DNA from: Terriglobia bacterium
GTDB taxonomy: Bacteria; Acidobacteriota; Terriglobia; Bryobacterales; Bryobacteraceae
Direction: 5' to 3'
Assembly (NCBI GenBank): GCA_020073305.1
Contig: JAIQFK010000028.1
Span: forward strand, 37,758 to 101,757
Length of the DNA: 64,000 nt
The position numbers and the translations under genes are program-made. Under the pieces are notes generated by a model that had not been told where the DNA came from, did not search any database, and saw only the letters and a program-made list of their open reading frames with translations. Below are positions 26,402 to 36,562 of this stretch, piece after piece (the first letter of the stretch is position 1; the number at the start of each line of letters is the position of its first letter).

Positions 26402-28135
26402 ATGGATCGAGTGTCTCGTAAAGCAGGTCCAACCATGGTTCCGGAACCGATGAGGGCTGCGGTGCAGGCGGTGTTGGATGACTGGCGGAAAAATGATAAA
26501 GTCCGGCGCCTGTGGCGTGGGGACCCGTCAGTCTGGACCGGCTCCGACGAGGGGAAGTGGCTGGGATGGCTCGGTATCACAAAAACTCAACGGGAACAGG
26601 TGCAGCACCTGAATCAGATTGCCGCGGAGGCAAAATCCGCCGGATTCAAGCACGCTTTGCTGCTGGGCATGGGCGGTTCGAGCCTCTGCCCCGAGGTGAT
26701 GCGTGAGACCTTTGGCAAAATCGATGGATTTCCCGAGTTGCACGTTCTGGATTCCACCGACCCGGCGCAGATCCAGACGATTGAAACGCGCCTTGATCTC
26801 GCGAAGACTCTCTTCATTGTGTCCAGCAAATCGGGCAGCACGCTCGAGCCGAATATCTTCAAGCAATACTTCTTCGAGCGGGTGAAGCAGGTTGTCGGGG
26901 AGAAAGAGGTTGGCGGCCGGTTCATCGCGATCACGGATCCCGGGTCCAAGATGCAGCGCGTGGCCGAGGGCGACAACTTCCGCCATATCTTTTACGGCTT
27001 ACCGAGCATCGGCGGGCGCTACTCGGCGCTTTCGGATTTCGGAATGGTGCCTGCCGCCGTCATGGGACTCGATGTGCAGCGTCTTCTCGAACTGACCGAG
27101 CAAATGGTCGAGGCCTGCGGGCCGTCGGTTCCGGTTGAAGAGAATCCAGGCGTGGTTCTTGGCGCAATCCTGGGTGTGGGGGCGAATCAGGGCCGCGACA
27201 AGGTGACGATCATCACATCGCCGGGGATTTCTGATCTGGGTGCGTGGCTCGAGCAGTTGCTGGCCGAATCCACAGGGAAGCAGGGCAAGGGCCTCATACC
27301 AGTCGAAGGAGAAGCGCTGGCGGAGCCGGCGAGGTTTGGAAGTGACCGCGTATTCGCCTACTTGCGACTCGAATCCGCGCCGGATGCCGCGCAGGACCAG
27401 TTGGTCGCAGCGATCGAGAACGCGGGACATCCGGTGGTGCGCATTGCCGTCGAGCAGCCGCACCAGATCGGAGCGGAGTTTTTCCGCTGGGAGATCGCGA
27501 CGGCGGTGGCCGGCTCCATCATCGGGATCCATCCGTTCAATCAGCCGGATGTGGAAGCGAGCAAGGTGGCCACGCGCGCCCTGACGGAGGAGTACGAAAG
27601 GAACGGCAGGCTGCCGGCCGAAGCGCCCTTTTTCGAAGGCGGAGGAATCAAGCTGTTTGCCGATGCGAACAATGCCACGGCGCTCAAACAAGCTGTTGGC
27701 AATCCATCGCTCACCGAGTTTCTAAAGGCGCATCTCGGACGCATTAAACCGGGAGATTACTTCGCGGTGCTGGCTTACATCGAGATGAATGCCGCGCACA
27801 AGCGGACCTTGCAGGCCATCCGCCACGCGGTGCGCGATCGAAAGCGCGCGGCCACATGTGTGGGATTCGGGCCGCGCTTCCTGCATTCCACGGGACAGGC
27901 TTACAAGGGCGGTCCCAATAGCGGCGTGTTTTTACAGATCACCTGCGATGAGGCGGCCGACCTTCCGGTTCCGCAACAGAAGTACACATTCGGGGTGGTC
28001 AAGGCGGCGCAGGCGCGCGGTGACTTTCAGGTGCTGTCGGAGCGAGACCGGCGCGCGCTACGGGCCCATCTGGGCGCCGACGTCAAGGCGGGACTCGGGC
28101 AACTGGAATCGGCGGTCAACGAAGCTTTGAAGTAG
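26402..28135 (+). CDS. pgi: Glucose-6-phosphate isomerase
   Basis: About 577 residues from the ATG at 26402, which follows AGGATGG; the frame extends to 26291 but that part lacks family character. SIS-domain phosphoglucose isomerase: LLGMGGSSLCPEVMRETFG (sugar-phosphate loop), FIVSSKSGSTLEPNIFKQYFF (S-K-S-G-S-T phosphate site), FAVLAYIEMN, and the C-terminal GFGPRFLHSTGQAYKGGPNSG. This resembles the isomerase half of bifunctional transaldolase/PGI proteins, but no transaldolase domain is attached. Interconverts glucose-6-P and fructose-6-P. First gene of pgi-gnd-zwf. Confidence 0.93.
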   Translation: MDRVSRKAGPTMVPEPMRAAVQAVLDDWRKNDKVRRLWRGDPSVWTGSDEGKWLGWLGITKTQREQVQHLNQIAAEAKSAGFKHALLLGMGGSSLCPEVMRETFGKIDGFPELHVLDSTDPAQIQTIETRLDLAKTLFIVSSKSGSTLEPNIFKQYFFERVKQVVGEKEVGGRFIAITDPGSKMQRVAEGDNFRHIFYGLPSIGGRYSALSDFGMVPAAVMGLDVQRLLELTEQMVEACGPSVPVEENPGVVLGAILGVGANQGRDKVTIITSPGISDLGAWLEQLLAESTGKQGKGLIPVEGEALAEPARFGSDRVFAYLRLESAPDAAQDQLVAAIENAGHPVVRIAVEQPHQIGAEFFRWEIATAVAGSIIGIHPFNQPDVEASKVATRALTEEYERNGRLPAEAPFFEGGGIKLFADANNATALKQAVGNPSLTEFLKAHLGRIKPGDYFAVLAYIEMNAAHKRTLQAIRHAVRDRKRAATCVGFGPRFLHSTGQAYKGGPNSGVFLQITCDEAADLPVPQQKYTFGVVKAAQARGDFQVLSERDRRALRAHLGADVKAGLGQLESAVNEALK

Positions 28136-28156
28136 ACGGCCAGGAGAGCATTCGAG

Positions 28157-29176
28157 ATGCAGCTTGGAATGATCGGCCTTGGGCGCATGGGCGCGAATAT
28201 GGTGCGCCGGCTCTTACGCGGCGGGCACGAGTGCGTGGTCTACGACAAGAACCAAGCCAACGTGACGCACCTCACAGGGGAGGGCGCCAAGGCGGCCGCG
28301 TCGTTCGACGATTTTGTCCGGCTGCTCAAACCGCCACGCGCCGCATGGCTAATGGTTCCGGCCGCAGCGGTGGATGGCACGCTGGCGGAGCTTGCGGCCA
28401 GAATGCAGACAGGCGACATCATCGTGGATGGCGGCAATTCTTACTACGTCGATGACATCCGGCGTTCGGGAGAGCTTGCTGCGAAGGGAATCCGCTATGC
28501 CGACGTGGGGACCAGTGGCGGTGTCTGGGGCCTGGAACGCGGCTACTGCCAGATGATCGGCGGTCCGCGGGAGGTCATCGAGCACCTGGCTCCGATTTTC
28601 AAGACGCTGGCGCCGGGGCGGGGAAACCTGGTGCGCACGCCGGGCCGCGAAAAGCTTGGTGGAACCGCGGAAGAAGGTTACCTTCACTGCGGGCCGGCCG
28701 GTGCCGGGCACTTCGTGAAGATGGTTCACAACGGCATTGAATATGGTGTGATGGCGGCTTACGCCGAAGGGCTGAACATCCTGAAGCATGCCGATGCCGG
28801 CAGACAGGACCGCCTGGCGGATGCGGAGACCGCACCTCTTCGCAATCCCGAACACTACCAGTACGATTTCAATATCGCCGACATCGCCGAGGTCTGGCGG
28901 CGCGGAAGCGTCGTAGCTTCCTGGCTGCTGGACTTGACCGCGATGGCGCTGGCTGACCAGCCGGATCTGGCGAAATTTTCCGGACGGGTTTCCGATTCCG
29001 GAGAGGGGCGGTGGACGCTGGTGGCCGCCATCGACGAATCCGTTCCCGCTCCGGTACTGAGCACCGCGCTCTATGAGCGCTTCTCGTCGCGAGGCGAGGA
29101 TGATTTCGCATTAAGACTCCTGTCTGCCATGCGCTATCAGTTTGGCGGACACATAGAACGCGCGGCGGGCGGATAA
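28157..29176 (+). CDS. gnd: 6-Phosphogluconate dehydrogenase, decarboxylating (short, GndA/YqeC type)
   Basis: 339 residues, the shorter class found in Gram-positives and many other phyla. [20 protein letters not shown] (Rossmann), [37 protein letters not shown] (substrate loop), [21 protein letters not shown] with the catalytic lysine. Oxidises 6-phosphogluconate to ribulose-5-P and CO2 with reduction of NAD(P). 21 bp after pgi and 19 bp before zwf. Confidence 0.96.
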   Translation: MQLGMIGLGRMGANMVRRLLRGGHECVVYDKNQANVTHLTGEGAKAAASFDDFVRLLKPPRAAWLMVPAAAVDGTLAELAARMQTGDIIVDGGNSYYVDDIRRSGELAAKGIRYADVGTSGGVWGLERGYCQMIGGPREVIEHLAPIFKTLAPGRGNLVRTPGREKLGGTAEEGYLHCGPAGAGHFVKMVHNGIEYGVMAAYAEGLNILKHADAGRQDRLADAETAPLRNPEHYQYDFNIADIAEVWRRGSVVASWLLDLTAMALADQPDLAKFSGRVSDSGEGRWTLVAAIDESVPAPVLSTALYERFSSRGEDDFALRLLSAMRYQFGGHIERAAGG

Positions 29177-29195
29177 GAGGTCGCGACACCCTGGC

Positions 29196-30719
29196 ATGAA
29201 TCAAACTGCCCAAGAAGAAGCCCGGCCCGCCGGCCCGTGCACCATCGTAATTTTTGGCGCCAGCGGGGATCTCACCCGGCGCAAGCTAATCCCGGCGCTT
29301 TGCAACCTGGCCTTGGCGAACTTTCTGCCCAGCCAGTTCGCGATTGTCGGCTTTGCCTTTGACGCGCTGACCACAGACTCGTTCCGGCAACAACTGAGCG
29401 AGAACATCAAGACCTTCGCCACCAGCGCTGTGGATGCGAAGGTTTGGACGTGGTTTCTCGAGCGCATTTATTATGTTCAGGGCGATTTCAACGATGCGGC
29501 GGCCTACGACCGGCTGCGTACGCAGTTGGAGCAGGTGGAGAAAGAGCACGGAACCGGGGGCAACCGGCTTTTCTATATGGCCGTGGCGCCACAATTTATT
29601 GCGGGGATTATCGAAGAACTGGGGAAAACGTCCCTGGCGCACGAGGAGAACGGCTGCTGGCGCCGGGTGATCATCGAGAAGCCGTTCGGCCACGATCTGG
29701 ATTCGGCGCGCAAGCTCAATGCGGACATCCGGCGGATCCTCGACGAATCGCAAATCTACCGCATCGACCATTACCTCGGAAAAGAGACGGTGCAGAACAT
29801 CATGGTCTTCCGGTTCGGAAACAGTATTTTCGAGCCGATCTGGAACCGTCACTTCATCGACCATGTGCAGATCACCGCGGCCGAAACGGTGGGCGTGGAG
29901 CATCGCGGCGGCTATTATGAGGGCGCGGGCGCGCTGCGGGACATGGTGCCGAATCACCTGTTCCAACTCGTGTCGCTTACGGCGATGGAGCCCCCGGTTT
30001 CTTTCGACGCGGATGCGGTGAGAGAGAAGCAGGTGGAGGTGCTGCATGCGCTCCAGCCGCCTTCGCCGGAGGATGTGCTGAAGAACGCGGTCCGTGGGCA
30101 GTATGGAGAGGGAACCACGGAGAACGATCATTTGCCCGCGTATCGCAGCGAGCCGAACGTGGCGGCCGGTTCAGACACGGAGACATTCGTTGCGGCGAAA
30201 CTATGCATCGATAACTGGCGCTGGGCGGACGTCCCGTTCTACCTGCGGACCGGCAAGCGTTTGGCGAAGCGCGAAACGGAAATTACGATTCAGTTCCGGC
30301 GCACGCCGTTTGTGCTGTTTCGCAATACCCCGATCAAGCACCTGCAAACCAACCGGCTGCACATTCGCATTCAGCCCGAAGAAGGGATCTGTTTGAGCTT
30401 CGGCGCCAAAGTGCCGGGACCGGTGATGAAGGTGGGCGTGGTCAATATGGATTTCGATTACGTCCGCTATTTCGACCGGGCCCCCAGCACAGGCTATGAG
30501 TGGCTGCTCTACGACTGCATGATCGGAGACGCGACGCTATTCCAGCGCGCCGATATGGTGGAAGCCGGATGGAAGATCATCCAGCCTGTGCTGGATGTTT
30601 GGAAGGCGCTGCCCCCGCGCAATTTCCCAAACTATGCGGCCGGTACTTGGGGACCTCCGGAAGCCGACGAGTTAATGACCCGCGACGGACGGGAGTGGTC
30701 GCAGGCAGATTGCCTGTAG
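29196..30719 (+). CDS. zwf: Glucose-6-phosphate 1-dehydrogenase
   Basis: 507 residues. [20 protein letters not shown] (NADP loop), [38 protein letters not shown] (active site, R-I-D-H-Y-L-G-K), and [17 protein letters not shown]. Produces 6-phosphogluconolactone and NADPH, the entry to the oxidative pentose phosphate pathway. No 6-phosphogluconolactonase (pgl) gene follows in the operon. Confidence 0.98.
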   Translation: MNQTAQEEARPAGPCTIVIFGASGDLTRRKLIPALCNLALANFLPSQFAIVGFAFDALTTDSFRQQLSENIKTFATSAVDAKVWTWFLERIYYVQGDFNDAAAYDRLRTQLEQVEKEHGTGGNRLFYMAVAPQFIAGIIEELGKTSLAHEENGCWRRVIIEKPFGHDLDSARKLNADIRRILDESQIYRIDHYLGKETVQNIMVFRFGNSIFEPIWNRHFIDHVQITAAETVGVEHRGGYYEGAGALRDMVPNHLFQLVSLTAMEPPVSFDADAVREKQVEVLHALQPPSPEDVLKNAVRGQYGEGTTENDHLPAYRSEPNVAAGSDTETFVAAKLCIDNWRWADVPFYLRTGKRLAKRETEITIQFRRTPFVLFRNTPIKHLQTNRLHIRIQPEEGICLSFGAKVPGPVMKVGVVNMDFDYVRYFDRAPSTGYEWLLYDCMIGDATLFQRADMVEAGWKIIQPVLDVWKALPPRNFPNYAAGTWGPPEADELMTRDGREWSQADCL

Positions 30720-30832
30720 CGACGAAGCACCGCTCCCGCCGGTTGACCCTATAGTTCACTCCAATTAGCGAACTGCGCCGAACAAATAGCGCGATCTGCT
30801 ACGTATAGTCAATAAGGAGGGAAGGGCGCCCC

Positions 30833-33271
30833 ATGGCCTCATTCTCACATTTCGCGCAGGACCTTCGTTACGGACTCCGAATGTTGGCGAAGAACCCAGG
30901 CTTCACCGCGATCACCGTCCTGACCCTCGCGCTCGGCATCGGCGCCAACACGGCGATGTTCAGCGTGATCGATTCCGTCCTGCTCCGGCCACTGCCTTAC
31001 AGGGAATCCGACCGCCTGATGGTTGTTTGGGAAAAGCCTCCCGGGGAACTGCGGAACGGCGTTTCCGGAGCGAATTTCCTAGACTGGCGCGACCAGAACC
31101 ACGTTTTCGAGCACCTCGCCGGTCTCACATTTGCCAGTTTCAACATCTCGGGCAAAGATCTGCCCGAGCGCGTGGATGGGTGGCGTACTTCCTGGGACTT
31201 CTTCGACATGCTGGGTGTCCGGCCGTTGCTGGGACGCGGCTTCGTCGCGGATGACGACCGGCCGGGAGCGCCAGCCGTTACGATTCTGAGCCATGAACTC
31301 TGGGTGCGGCGATTCGGTGGCGACGCGCAGATCATCGGCCGCTCCCTGACGGTGGATGGCGATAAGTGTACGGTGATCGGAGTGATGCCGGCGCGATTCC
31401 GTTTCTTTGGCTCCCCCGAGATGTGGATGCCGCTTGCGCTCGACCGTGCCAAGGTCACCCGCGATTTTCACTTCATGATTCCAATGGCCAGGCTGAAACC
31501 GGGCATTTCCCTGGCGCGGGCCCGTGCGGAGATGGACAGCATTGGGAAGAACATCGAGATCGCGTACCCCAAATCCAATAAAGGATGGGGCGTGTTTGTG
31601 GAGCCCGTGCGGCAGGCGCTCATGCAGGATCAGCGGACAGGCGTGCTGGTGTTGTTCGGGGCGGTCGGCTTTGTGCTGCTCATCGCGTGCGTGAATGTGG
31701 CCAACCTGCTTCTGGCCAAGGCGGCCGTGCGGCAGCGCGAACTGGCCGTGCGCGCCTCGGTAGGCGCGGGCCGCGTCCGGCTAGTTGCCCAATTGCTCAC
31801 CGAGAGCGTCATGCTGGCTGTGGCGGGTGGCCTGCTCGGGCTGCTGCTGGCTTTCTGGCTGGTGAAGATCGTGCGCGCGCTGGTTCCCTCCTTCCTGCTA
31901 TCCGGTCTTGAGGAAATCGCCGTCGACTGGCGCGTGCTGGCCTTCTCTTTGGGCCTCTCGATCGTCACGGGCCTGTTCTTCGGCGTCTTCCCGGCCTGGC
32001 GCGTGTCGAAGCTCAATCTGAGTGACATTCTGAAAGAAGGCGGGCGAGGCTCAGGCGGCGCTGGCGGCCACGCGCGCTTTCGGAGCGTGCTCGTGGCCTC
32101 GGAGGTGGCTTTGTCCCTCGTGCTTCTGGTGTCTGCAGGCCTGATGATCCGGAGCCTGCTCGCGATGCAGACCGTCAACCCCGGTTTCCGACCCGACCAT
32201 TTGTTGACTATGCGTCTGTCCATGGGGGAACATCGATACCCCGGCGCCGCGGCCGTTCGCACCTTCTACCGGCAGGTGTTGGACAAAGCCGCCTCTATTC
32301 CAGGGGTTCAGAATGCGAGCATCTCTACGGGCCTGCCGCTGCAGGGCGTCGCCTTTGGCATGCCCTTCCAGATTGCCAGCCACCCGCAGGTTCCGATTTC
32401 CGAGGCGCCCGGCGAGGCTTACGAACTGGTCAGCGCCGACTATTTCCGAACCATGGGCATTACTTTGCGCAAAGGCCGGTTCTTCACGGAGCGTGACAAC
32501 GAGAACGGCTCGCCCGTATCGATTGTCAACGAGTCGTTCGTCAAGAAGTATCTGGCCAAAGAAGAAGCGCTCGGCCAGCGGCTGCTGGTTCAAGAGCTGA
32601 TCACCGGAAAGACCGAGCTGGGCCCGCCCATCGCCTGGCAGATTGTCGGAGTGATTGCAGATGTGAAATTCGGCGGCCTGAACAGCAGCGGAGTGCCGGT
32701 CATCTACGTGCCGATCATGCAGAACCCGTGGCCGGGCGGCTCGCTGGCTCTGCGGACTGCCATGGCGCCATTGAGCGTGGCGCAGGCGGCGCGCGTCGTG
32801 TTAGCCCAGCTTGACCGGGACATGCCGATCACGTCGGTTAAGGCCATGGACCAGATCGTGGTTGAATCGATGTCGCAGTCGCGCACCCAGACGTGGCTCA
32901 TCGGAGCCTTCGCCGTGGTCGCGCTGGCGCTCGCCGCACTGGGTATTTACGGCGTGATGTCCTACTCGGTGGCGCAGGACACACACGACATCGGCATCCG
33001 TCTGGCACTTGGGGCGAGCACGGGAGATGTGCTGAAGCTGGTGCTGGGCAGGGGCACGCTGCTTACGGGCGCCGGGCTGCTGGCGGGTCTGGCCGGCTCC
33101 TTTGCTCTGACCCGGCTGCTCTCAAGCCTGCTATTCAACGTGAAGGCGACCGACCCCTGGACCTTCGTCGCCGTCTCGCTTTTGCTGACCCTGGTTGCCG
33201 TTGTAGCCGGGTTCATCCCCGCGCGCCGCGCCACGCGCATCGATCCGGTTGTAGCGTTGCGCTTCGAATAA
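30833..33271 (+). CDS. ABC transporter permease, duplicated MacB/FtsX (ADOP) family
   Basis: 812 residues: cytoplasmic N-terminus with [22 protein letters not shown] leading into the first helix, a MacB periplasmic core domain (about 50-260), an FtsX three-helix unit (about 275-400; [27 protein letters not shown]), a second periplasmic domain, and a final FtsX unit ending [20 protein letters not shown]. This is the acidobacterial duplicated orphan permease layout, in which both halves are fused and no ATPase gene is adjacent; none is seen here. AAGGAGGG lies about 12 nt before the ATG. Substrate unknown; lipoprotein or small-molecule export is a family-level guess. Confidence 0.92.
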   Translation: MASFSHFAQDLRYGLRMLAKNPGFTAITVLTLALGIGANTAMFSVIDSVLLRPLPYRESDRLMVVWEKPPGELRNGVSGANFLDWRDQNHVFEHLAGLTFASFNISGKDLPERVDGWRTSWDFFDMLGVRPLLGRGFVADDDRPGAPAVTILSHELWVRRFGGDAQIIGRSLTVDGDKCTVIGVMPARFRFFGSPEMWMPLALDRAKVTRDFHFMIPMARLKPGISLARARAEMDSIGKNIEIAYPKSNKGWGVFVEPVRQALMQDQRTGVLVLFGAVGFVLLIACVNVANLLLAKAAVRQRELAVRASVGAGRVRLVAQLLTESVMLAVAGGLLGLLLAFWLVKIVRALVPSFLLSGLEEIAVDWRVLAFSLGLSIVTGLFFGVFPAWRVSKLNLSDILKEGGRGSGGAGGHARFRSVLVASEVALSLVLLVSAGLMIRSLLAMQTVNPGFRPDHLLTMRLSMGEHRYPGAAAVRTFYRQVLDKAASIPGVQNASISTGLPLQGVAFGMPFQIASHPQVPISEAPGEAYELVSADYFRTMGITLRKGRFFTERDNENGSPVSIVNESFVKKYLAKEEALGQRLLVQELITGKTELGPPIAWQIVGVIADVKFGGLNSSGVPVIYVPIMQNPWPGGSLALRTAMAPLSVAQAARVVLAQLDRDMPITSVKAMDQIVVESMSQSRTQTWLIGAFAVVALALAALGIYGVMSYSVAQDTHDIGIRLALGASTGDVLKLVLGRGTLLTGAGLLAGLAGSFALTRLLSSLLFNVKATDPWTFVAVSLLLTLVAVVAGFIPARRATRIDPVVALRFE

Positions 33272-33332
33272 CTGCGCGCTCGTGGCGATGCCCCGACGGA
33301 TGCTGTCAACTGGAAGGCGTTGGAAATCCGCT

Positions 33333-34235
33333 TCAGCCGGCGATCCGGAAGCGCTTCTCCGGCACTCCGCGAGCGTTGGTTTCTACCGCGAACAGGCTCC
33401 CCGCCAGACGATCCCCGGCATCGCCCGGCGCCGCTGCCGTCGTAATGTACAAGATGTTGAGATGCTTGCCGCCGAAAGTACAGTTGGTGATGTTCCTGGT
33501 CGGTATTTCGAGGATGCTGTCGACCTGCCCGCTCGGCGCGACTCGCACAATGCACCCGCCGCCCCACCGGCAATTCCAGACATAGCCTTGCTCGTCGATC
33601 GTTGAGCCGTCGGGCATGCCTCGCGAAAACCCGGAGAAAAACGGCTTTGGCTGGCCGATGGCGCCCGTGCGCTCATCGTAGTCGTACACCCAGATCGCGT
33701 TGGCCAGCGAATCGCCGAAGTAGAACCTCTTTTTGTCCCGGCTCCAGACCAGAGTGTTGGAGATGCCGATCTGGTCCTGGCAGCGGTGTACCGTGCCATC
33801 CGGATCAATGCGGTACAAGACGCCATCGGTGCCTCCCGCCTCGCTCTCCGACCCATCCGCATTCACGTTGTTGCGCATCGACCCGGCCCAGAGCGATCCG
33901 CGAGGATCCACGCCGGCATCATTCAAGCGGACGGCCGGCCAGTTCGGAAGCCGGAACCCATGATCGCGCCGCGAATCCGACGACGGCTCCCACAACAGGA
34001 TCCTCGACCCAACGCACACCGCCAGCGTGTGGGCACGGTCGGTGAGCAGGACTGCCGTGACGGGCTCGTCGAACAGCCACGATTTGACGGAGCCGTTCTC
34101 CGGGTCAAACCGGTGAATGAGGAAGCGGTTGATGTCGGTCCAGTAAACGGCCTGTTCGTCAGCGTGCCACAGCACTCCTTCTCCGCATCGATCGCCCGTG
34201 GGGGCGCAGCATATCACGTCAGTTGTATGGGCCAT
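33333..34235 (-). CDS. SMP-30/gluconolactonase family protein
   Basis: 300 residues, six-bladed propeller lactonase family. Metal-binding residues seem kept: Glu in GDRCGEGVLW, Asn/Asp in NDAGVDPRGSLWAGSMRNN, and GISNTLVWSRDKKRFYFGDS. No signal peptide, so cytoplasmic. Family members hydrolyse aldonolactones (gluconolactone, arabinolactone and others). It could serve the sugar-acid pathway encoded at 44-64 kb, or supply lactonase activity missing from the pgi-gnd-zwf operon; neither is shown. Confidence 0.9.
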   Translation of the reverse strand: MAHTTDVICCAPTGDRCGEGVLWHADEQAVYWTDINRFLIHRFDPENGSVKSWLFDEPVTAVLLTDRAHTLAVCVGSRILLWEPSSDSRRDHGFRLPNWPAVRLNDAGVDPRGSLWAGSMRNNVNADGSESEAGGTDGVLYRIDPDGTVHRCQDQIGISNTLVWSRDKKRFYFGDSLANAIWVYDYDERTGAIGQPKPFFSGFSRGMPDGSTIDEQGYVWNCRWGGGCIVRVAPSGQVDSILEIPTRNITNCTFGGKHLNILYITTAAAPGDAGDRLAGSLFAVETNARGVPEKRFRIAG

Positions 34236-34342
34236 CGCTCGTGTCTAGACTAACGCAAAACGAAATGGGCGGAGCGGGGTCGTGCTGAACGCCGGAAACT
34301 ACTGTTGTCAACGTACACGGTGCAACTGAATAGAATGACATT

Positions 34343-36448
34343 ATGCCCTCACGCCGGCGTTTTCTTACACAATCGACGGGTCTCGCTGCAGGCTCGCTCG
34401 CGGGGAGCCATGCGATGGCGGCGGATGCCGCTGTCGAACGCTCGATCACCGAGGTCAGCAGCCTGTGCGGTTCGTGGCTCTTTCGAACTGACCCGGGCGA
34501 CGCGGGTGAACACGAAAACTGGCATGCCGCCGAGGCCGCTTCGGCGGGTTGGCATCCAGTAATTGTGCCTCATACCTGGCAGATTGAAACTCCCCTGACC
34601 GACTACCGCGGCGCGGCATGGTATCGGCGGACCTTCGACACACCGCGGGCGTGGCAGGGTTCGGCGGTGCGCGTCGAATTCGAAGCGGTGTTTCATTCGG
34701 CCAAGGTGTGGGTGAACGGTATGCCGGCTGGCGAGCACTTACGAAAAGGCTACACGGCGTTTCGTTTCGACATCACCCGACTTTTGCGTTGGGACCAGCC
34801 GAACGTCATTGCGGTTCGGGTCGACAACGCCTTCAACGTAGACATGTTGCCGCGCGGCACATCGAGCGACTGGGCGCATGACGGCGGCATATTCCGTCCC
34901 GTTCAGCTACTGATTACACCAAAAGCGTTTCTCGAGCGTGCCGATATAGAAACGTTTCCTGATTTTTCGACGGGTGACGCACGGCTCGACATCGTTGCAT
35001 TCGCACGCAACGCGGGATCGGAGTCCTGGAAGGGCACGATATCGCTGCGTGTCGTCGACCAGAAGACTGGGCTCACAGCATTGACAAAAGTGGACGCGGC
35101 AGAGTTGGGCATCGGCGTCAGCGCCACGGCGACGGCCAAGATTTCCGTGACCCTGCCCCGGGCGAAGCTGTGGCATTTCGATCATCCGCATCTTTACGAT
35201 CTCGACCTGTGGATGGCCGATGGCCGCAGTCCGGCGCACCGCCTCGTCTCGACTTTCGGAGTTCGAAGGTTCGAAGTGAAAGACGGAGGATTTCATCTCA
35301 ACGGCGAGCGCGTTTGGCTGATGGGCGTGGAACGCATGGCAGGCAGCAATCCGGAACACGGCATGGCGGAGCCTGACGACTGGATTGTTCACGATCACGC
35401 CGACTTGAAACATCTCAATTGCGTGTTTACGCGAGTCCACTGGCCGCAGGACCGCCGAGTATTGGACTACTGCGACCGGAACGGAATCCTGATCCAGACC
35501 GAGGTTCCGACCTGGGGGCCGGAGACGTTTGCGGGCATGACCGGTCAGCCGTCGGACGTGATCCTGCAGAATGGCCTGGAACAATTAGGCGAAATGGTCG
35601 CACGGGACCGCAACCATCCATGCATTTGCTCCTGGGGCGTATGCAACGAGATCAACGGCCAAAATCCGCCGGCGCATGCATTTGCGAAACGAATGTACGA
35701 GGAAGCCAAGAAGCTCGATGCGAACCGTTTGGTGAGCTACGCTTCTCATTCGCTCTTCGAGACGCCAGGCAAAGACGTCGCCGGACTGATGGATTTCGTC
35801 ATGATGAACGAGTATTACGGAAGCTGGCAGCGCGGCACGCCGGCGGATCTGGCCAGAAGCCTCGACGAGATCCACGCGGCTTTTCCTAACAAGCCGATCG
35901 TGATTTCAGAATACGGCTACTGCGCCTGCACGGCGGAGCGGCCGGAAGGCGACCAGAAACGCATGGAAACGCTGGTGGATCAAGATCACGTGTTTCGCGA
36001 ACGGGACTACGTGGGTGGATTGATTTTCTTCTGCTACAACGACTACCGCACGCACGTTGGTGATCGCGGCCTTGGTGCGTTGCAGCAGCGGGTTCACGGC
36101 GTGGTGGATGTATACGGCGCGCACAAGGCCTCGTATGAAGTTCTTCGCACCGAATCGAGCCCCATCGCCGCGATTGCGGTGGAAGGACAGCCGAAAGATT
36201 TCAAATTGACGGTGCGCACACGGAAGCACGTGCCCGCGTACACGCTGCGCGGATACAAACTGCGCGGGGTTTATTACGGTGAGGGCAACATTCCGGTCGA
36301 GCGGAAAGAGGTCGAGTTGCCTGAGCTTGCCGCCGGCCAACAAGCGACGCTGAGCCTGGGCTTTGCGGGAGCCATACCGTTACGAATTGAGTTCGAGGTG
36401 CTTCGCCCTACCGGATTTTCCGCTTACTCCCACGAATGGAAGCTATGA
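34343..36448 (+). CDS. Tat-exported glycoside hydrolase family 2 enzyme
   Basis: 701 residues. Twin-arginine signal PSRRRFLTQSTGLAAGSLAG. Sugar-binding jelly roll (WYRRTFDTPRAWQGSAVRVEFEAVFHSAKVWVNG), immunoglobulin-like domain, then the TIM barrel. The acid/base is the Glu in CSWGVCNEINGQNP and the nucleophile the Glu in KPIVISEYGYCAC. Substrate could be a beta-galactoside, glucuronide or mannoside. A TAGAAT box at 34331-34336 lies 6 nt before the ATG with no ribosome site, so the transcript may be leaderless. Confidence 0.92.
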   Translation: MPSRRRFLTQSTGLAAGSLAGSHAMAADAAVERSITEVSSLCGSWLFRTDPGDAGEHENWHAAEAASAGWHPVIVPHTWQIETPLTDYRGAAWYRRTFDTPRAWQGSAVRVEFEAVFHSAKVWVNGMPAGEHLRKGYTAFRFDITRLLRWDQPNVIAVRVDNAFNVDMLPRGTSSDWAHDGGIFRPVQLLITPKAFLERADIETFPDFSTGDARLDIVAFARNAGSESWKGTISLRVVDQKTGLTALTKVDAAELGIGVSATATAKISVTLPRAKLWHFDHPHLYDLDLWMADGRSPAHRLVSTFGVRRFEVKDGGFHLNGERVWLMGVERMAGSNPEHGMAEPDDWIVHDHADLKHLNCVFTRVHWPQDRRVLDYCDRNGILIQTEVPTWGPETFAGMTGQPSDVILQNGLEQLGEMVARDRNHPCICSWGVCNEINGQNPPAHAFAKRMYEEAKKLDANRLVSYASHSLFETPGKDVAGLMDFVMMNEYYGSWQRGTPADLARSLDEIHAAFPNKPIVISEYGYCACTAERPEGDQKRMETLVDQDHVFRERDYVGGLIFFCYNDYRTHVGDRGLGALQQRVHGVVDVYGAHKASYEVLRTESSPIAAIAVEGQPKDFKLTVRTRKHVPAYTLRGYKLRGVYYGEGNIPVERKEVELPELAAGQQATLSLGFAGAIPLRIEFEVLRPTGFSAYSHEWKL

Positions 36449-36504
36449 ATCAAGCCGCGAGTCGGCCTGGCCGGCATCCTGCCACACGACTTGACGATGA
36501 CTGG

Positions 36505-36510
36505 TACAAT
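36505..36510 (+). promoter_or_regulatory. Extended -10 promoter before the cytochrome/WD40 gene
   Basis: TGGTACAAT is an extended -10 (TGn plus TACAAT) in the 114-bp gap after the GH2 gene and about 50 nt before the next ATG. It suggests that the following four-gene cassette has its own promoter. No -35 at the usual distance. Confidence 0.4.
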
Positions 36511-36562
36511 ACGTGGCAATTCGCCTTTCGGCGGCCAGGGTTGCTCCGAAAGGGATTGAGCG

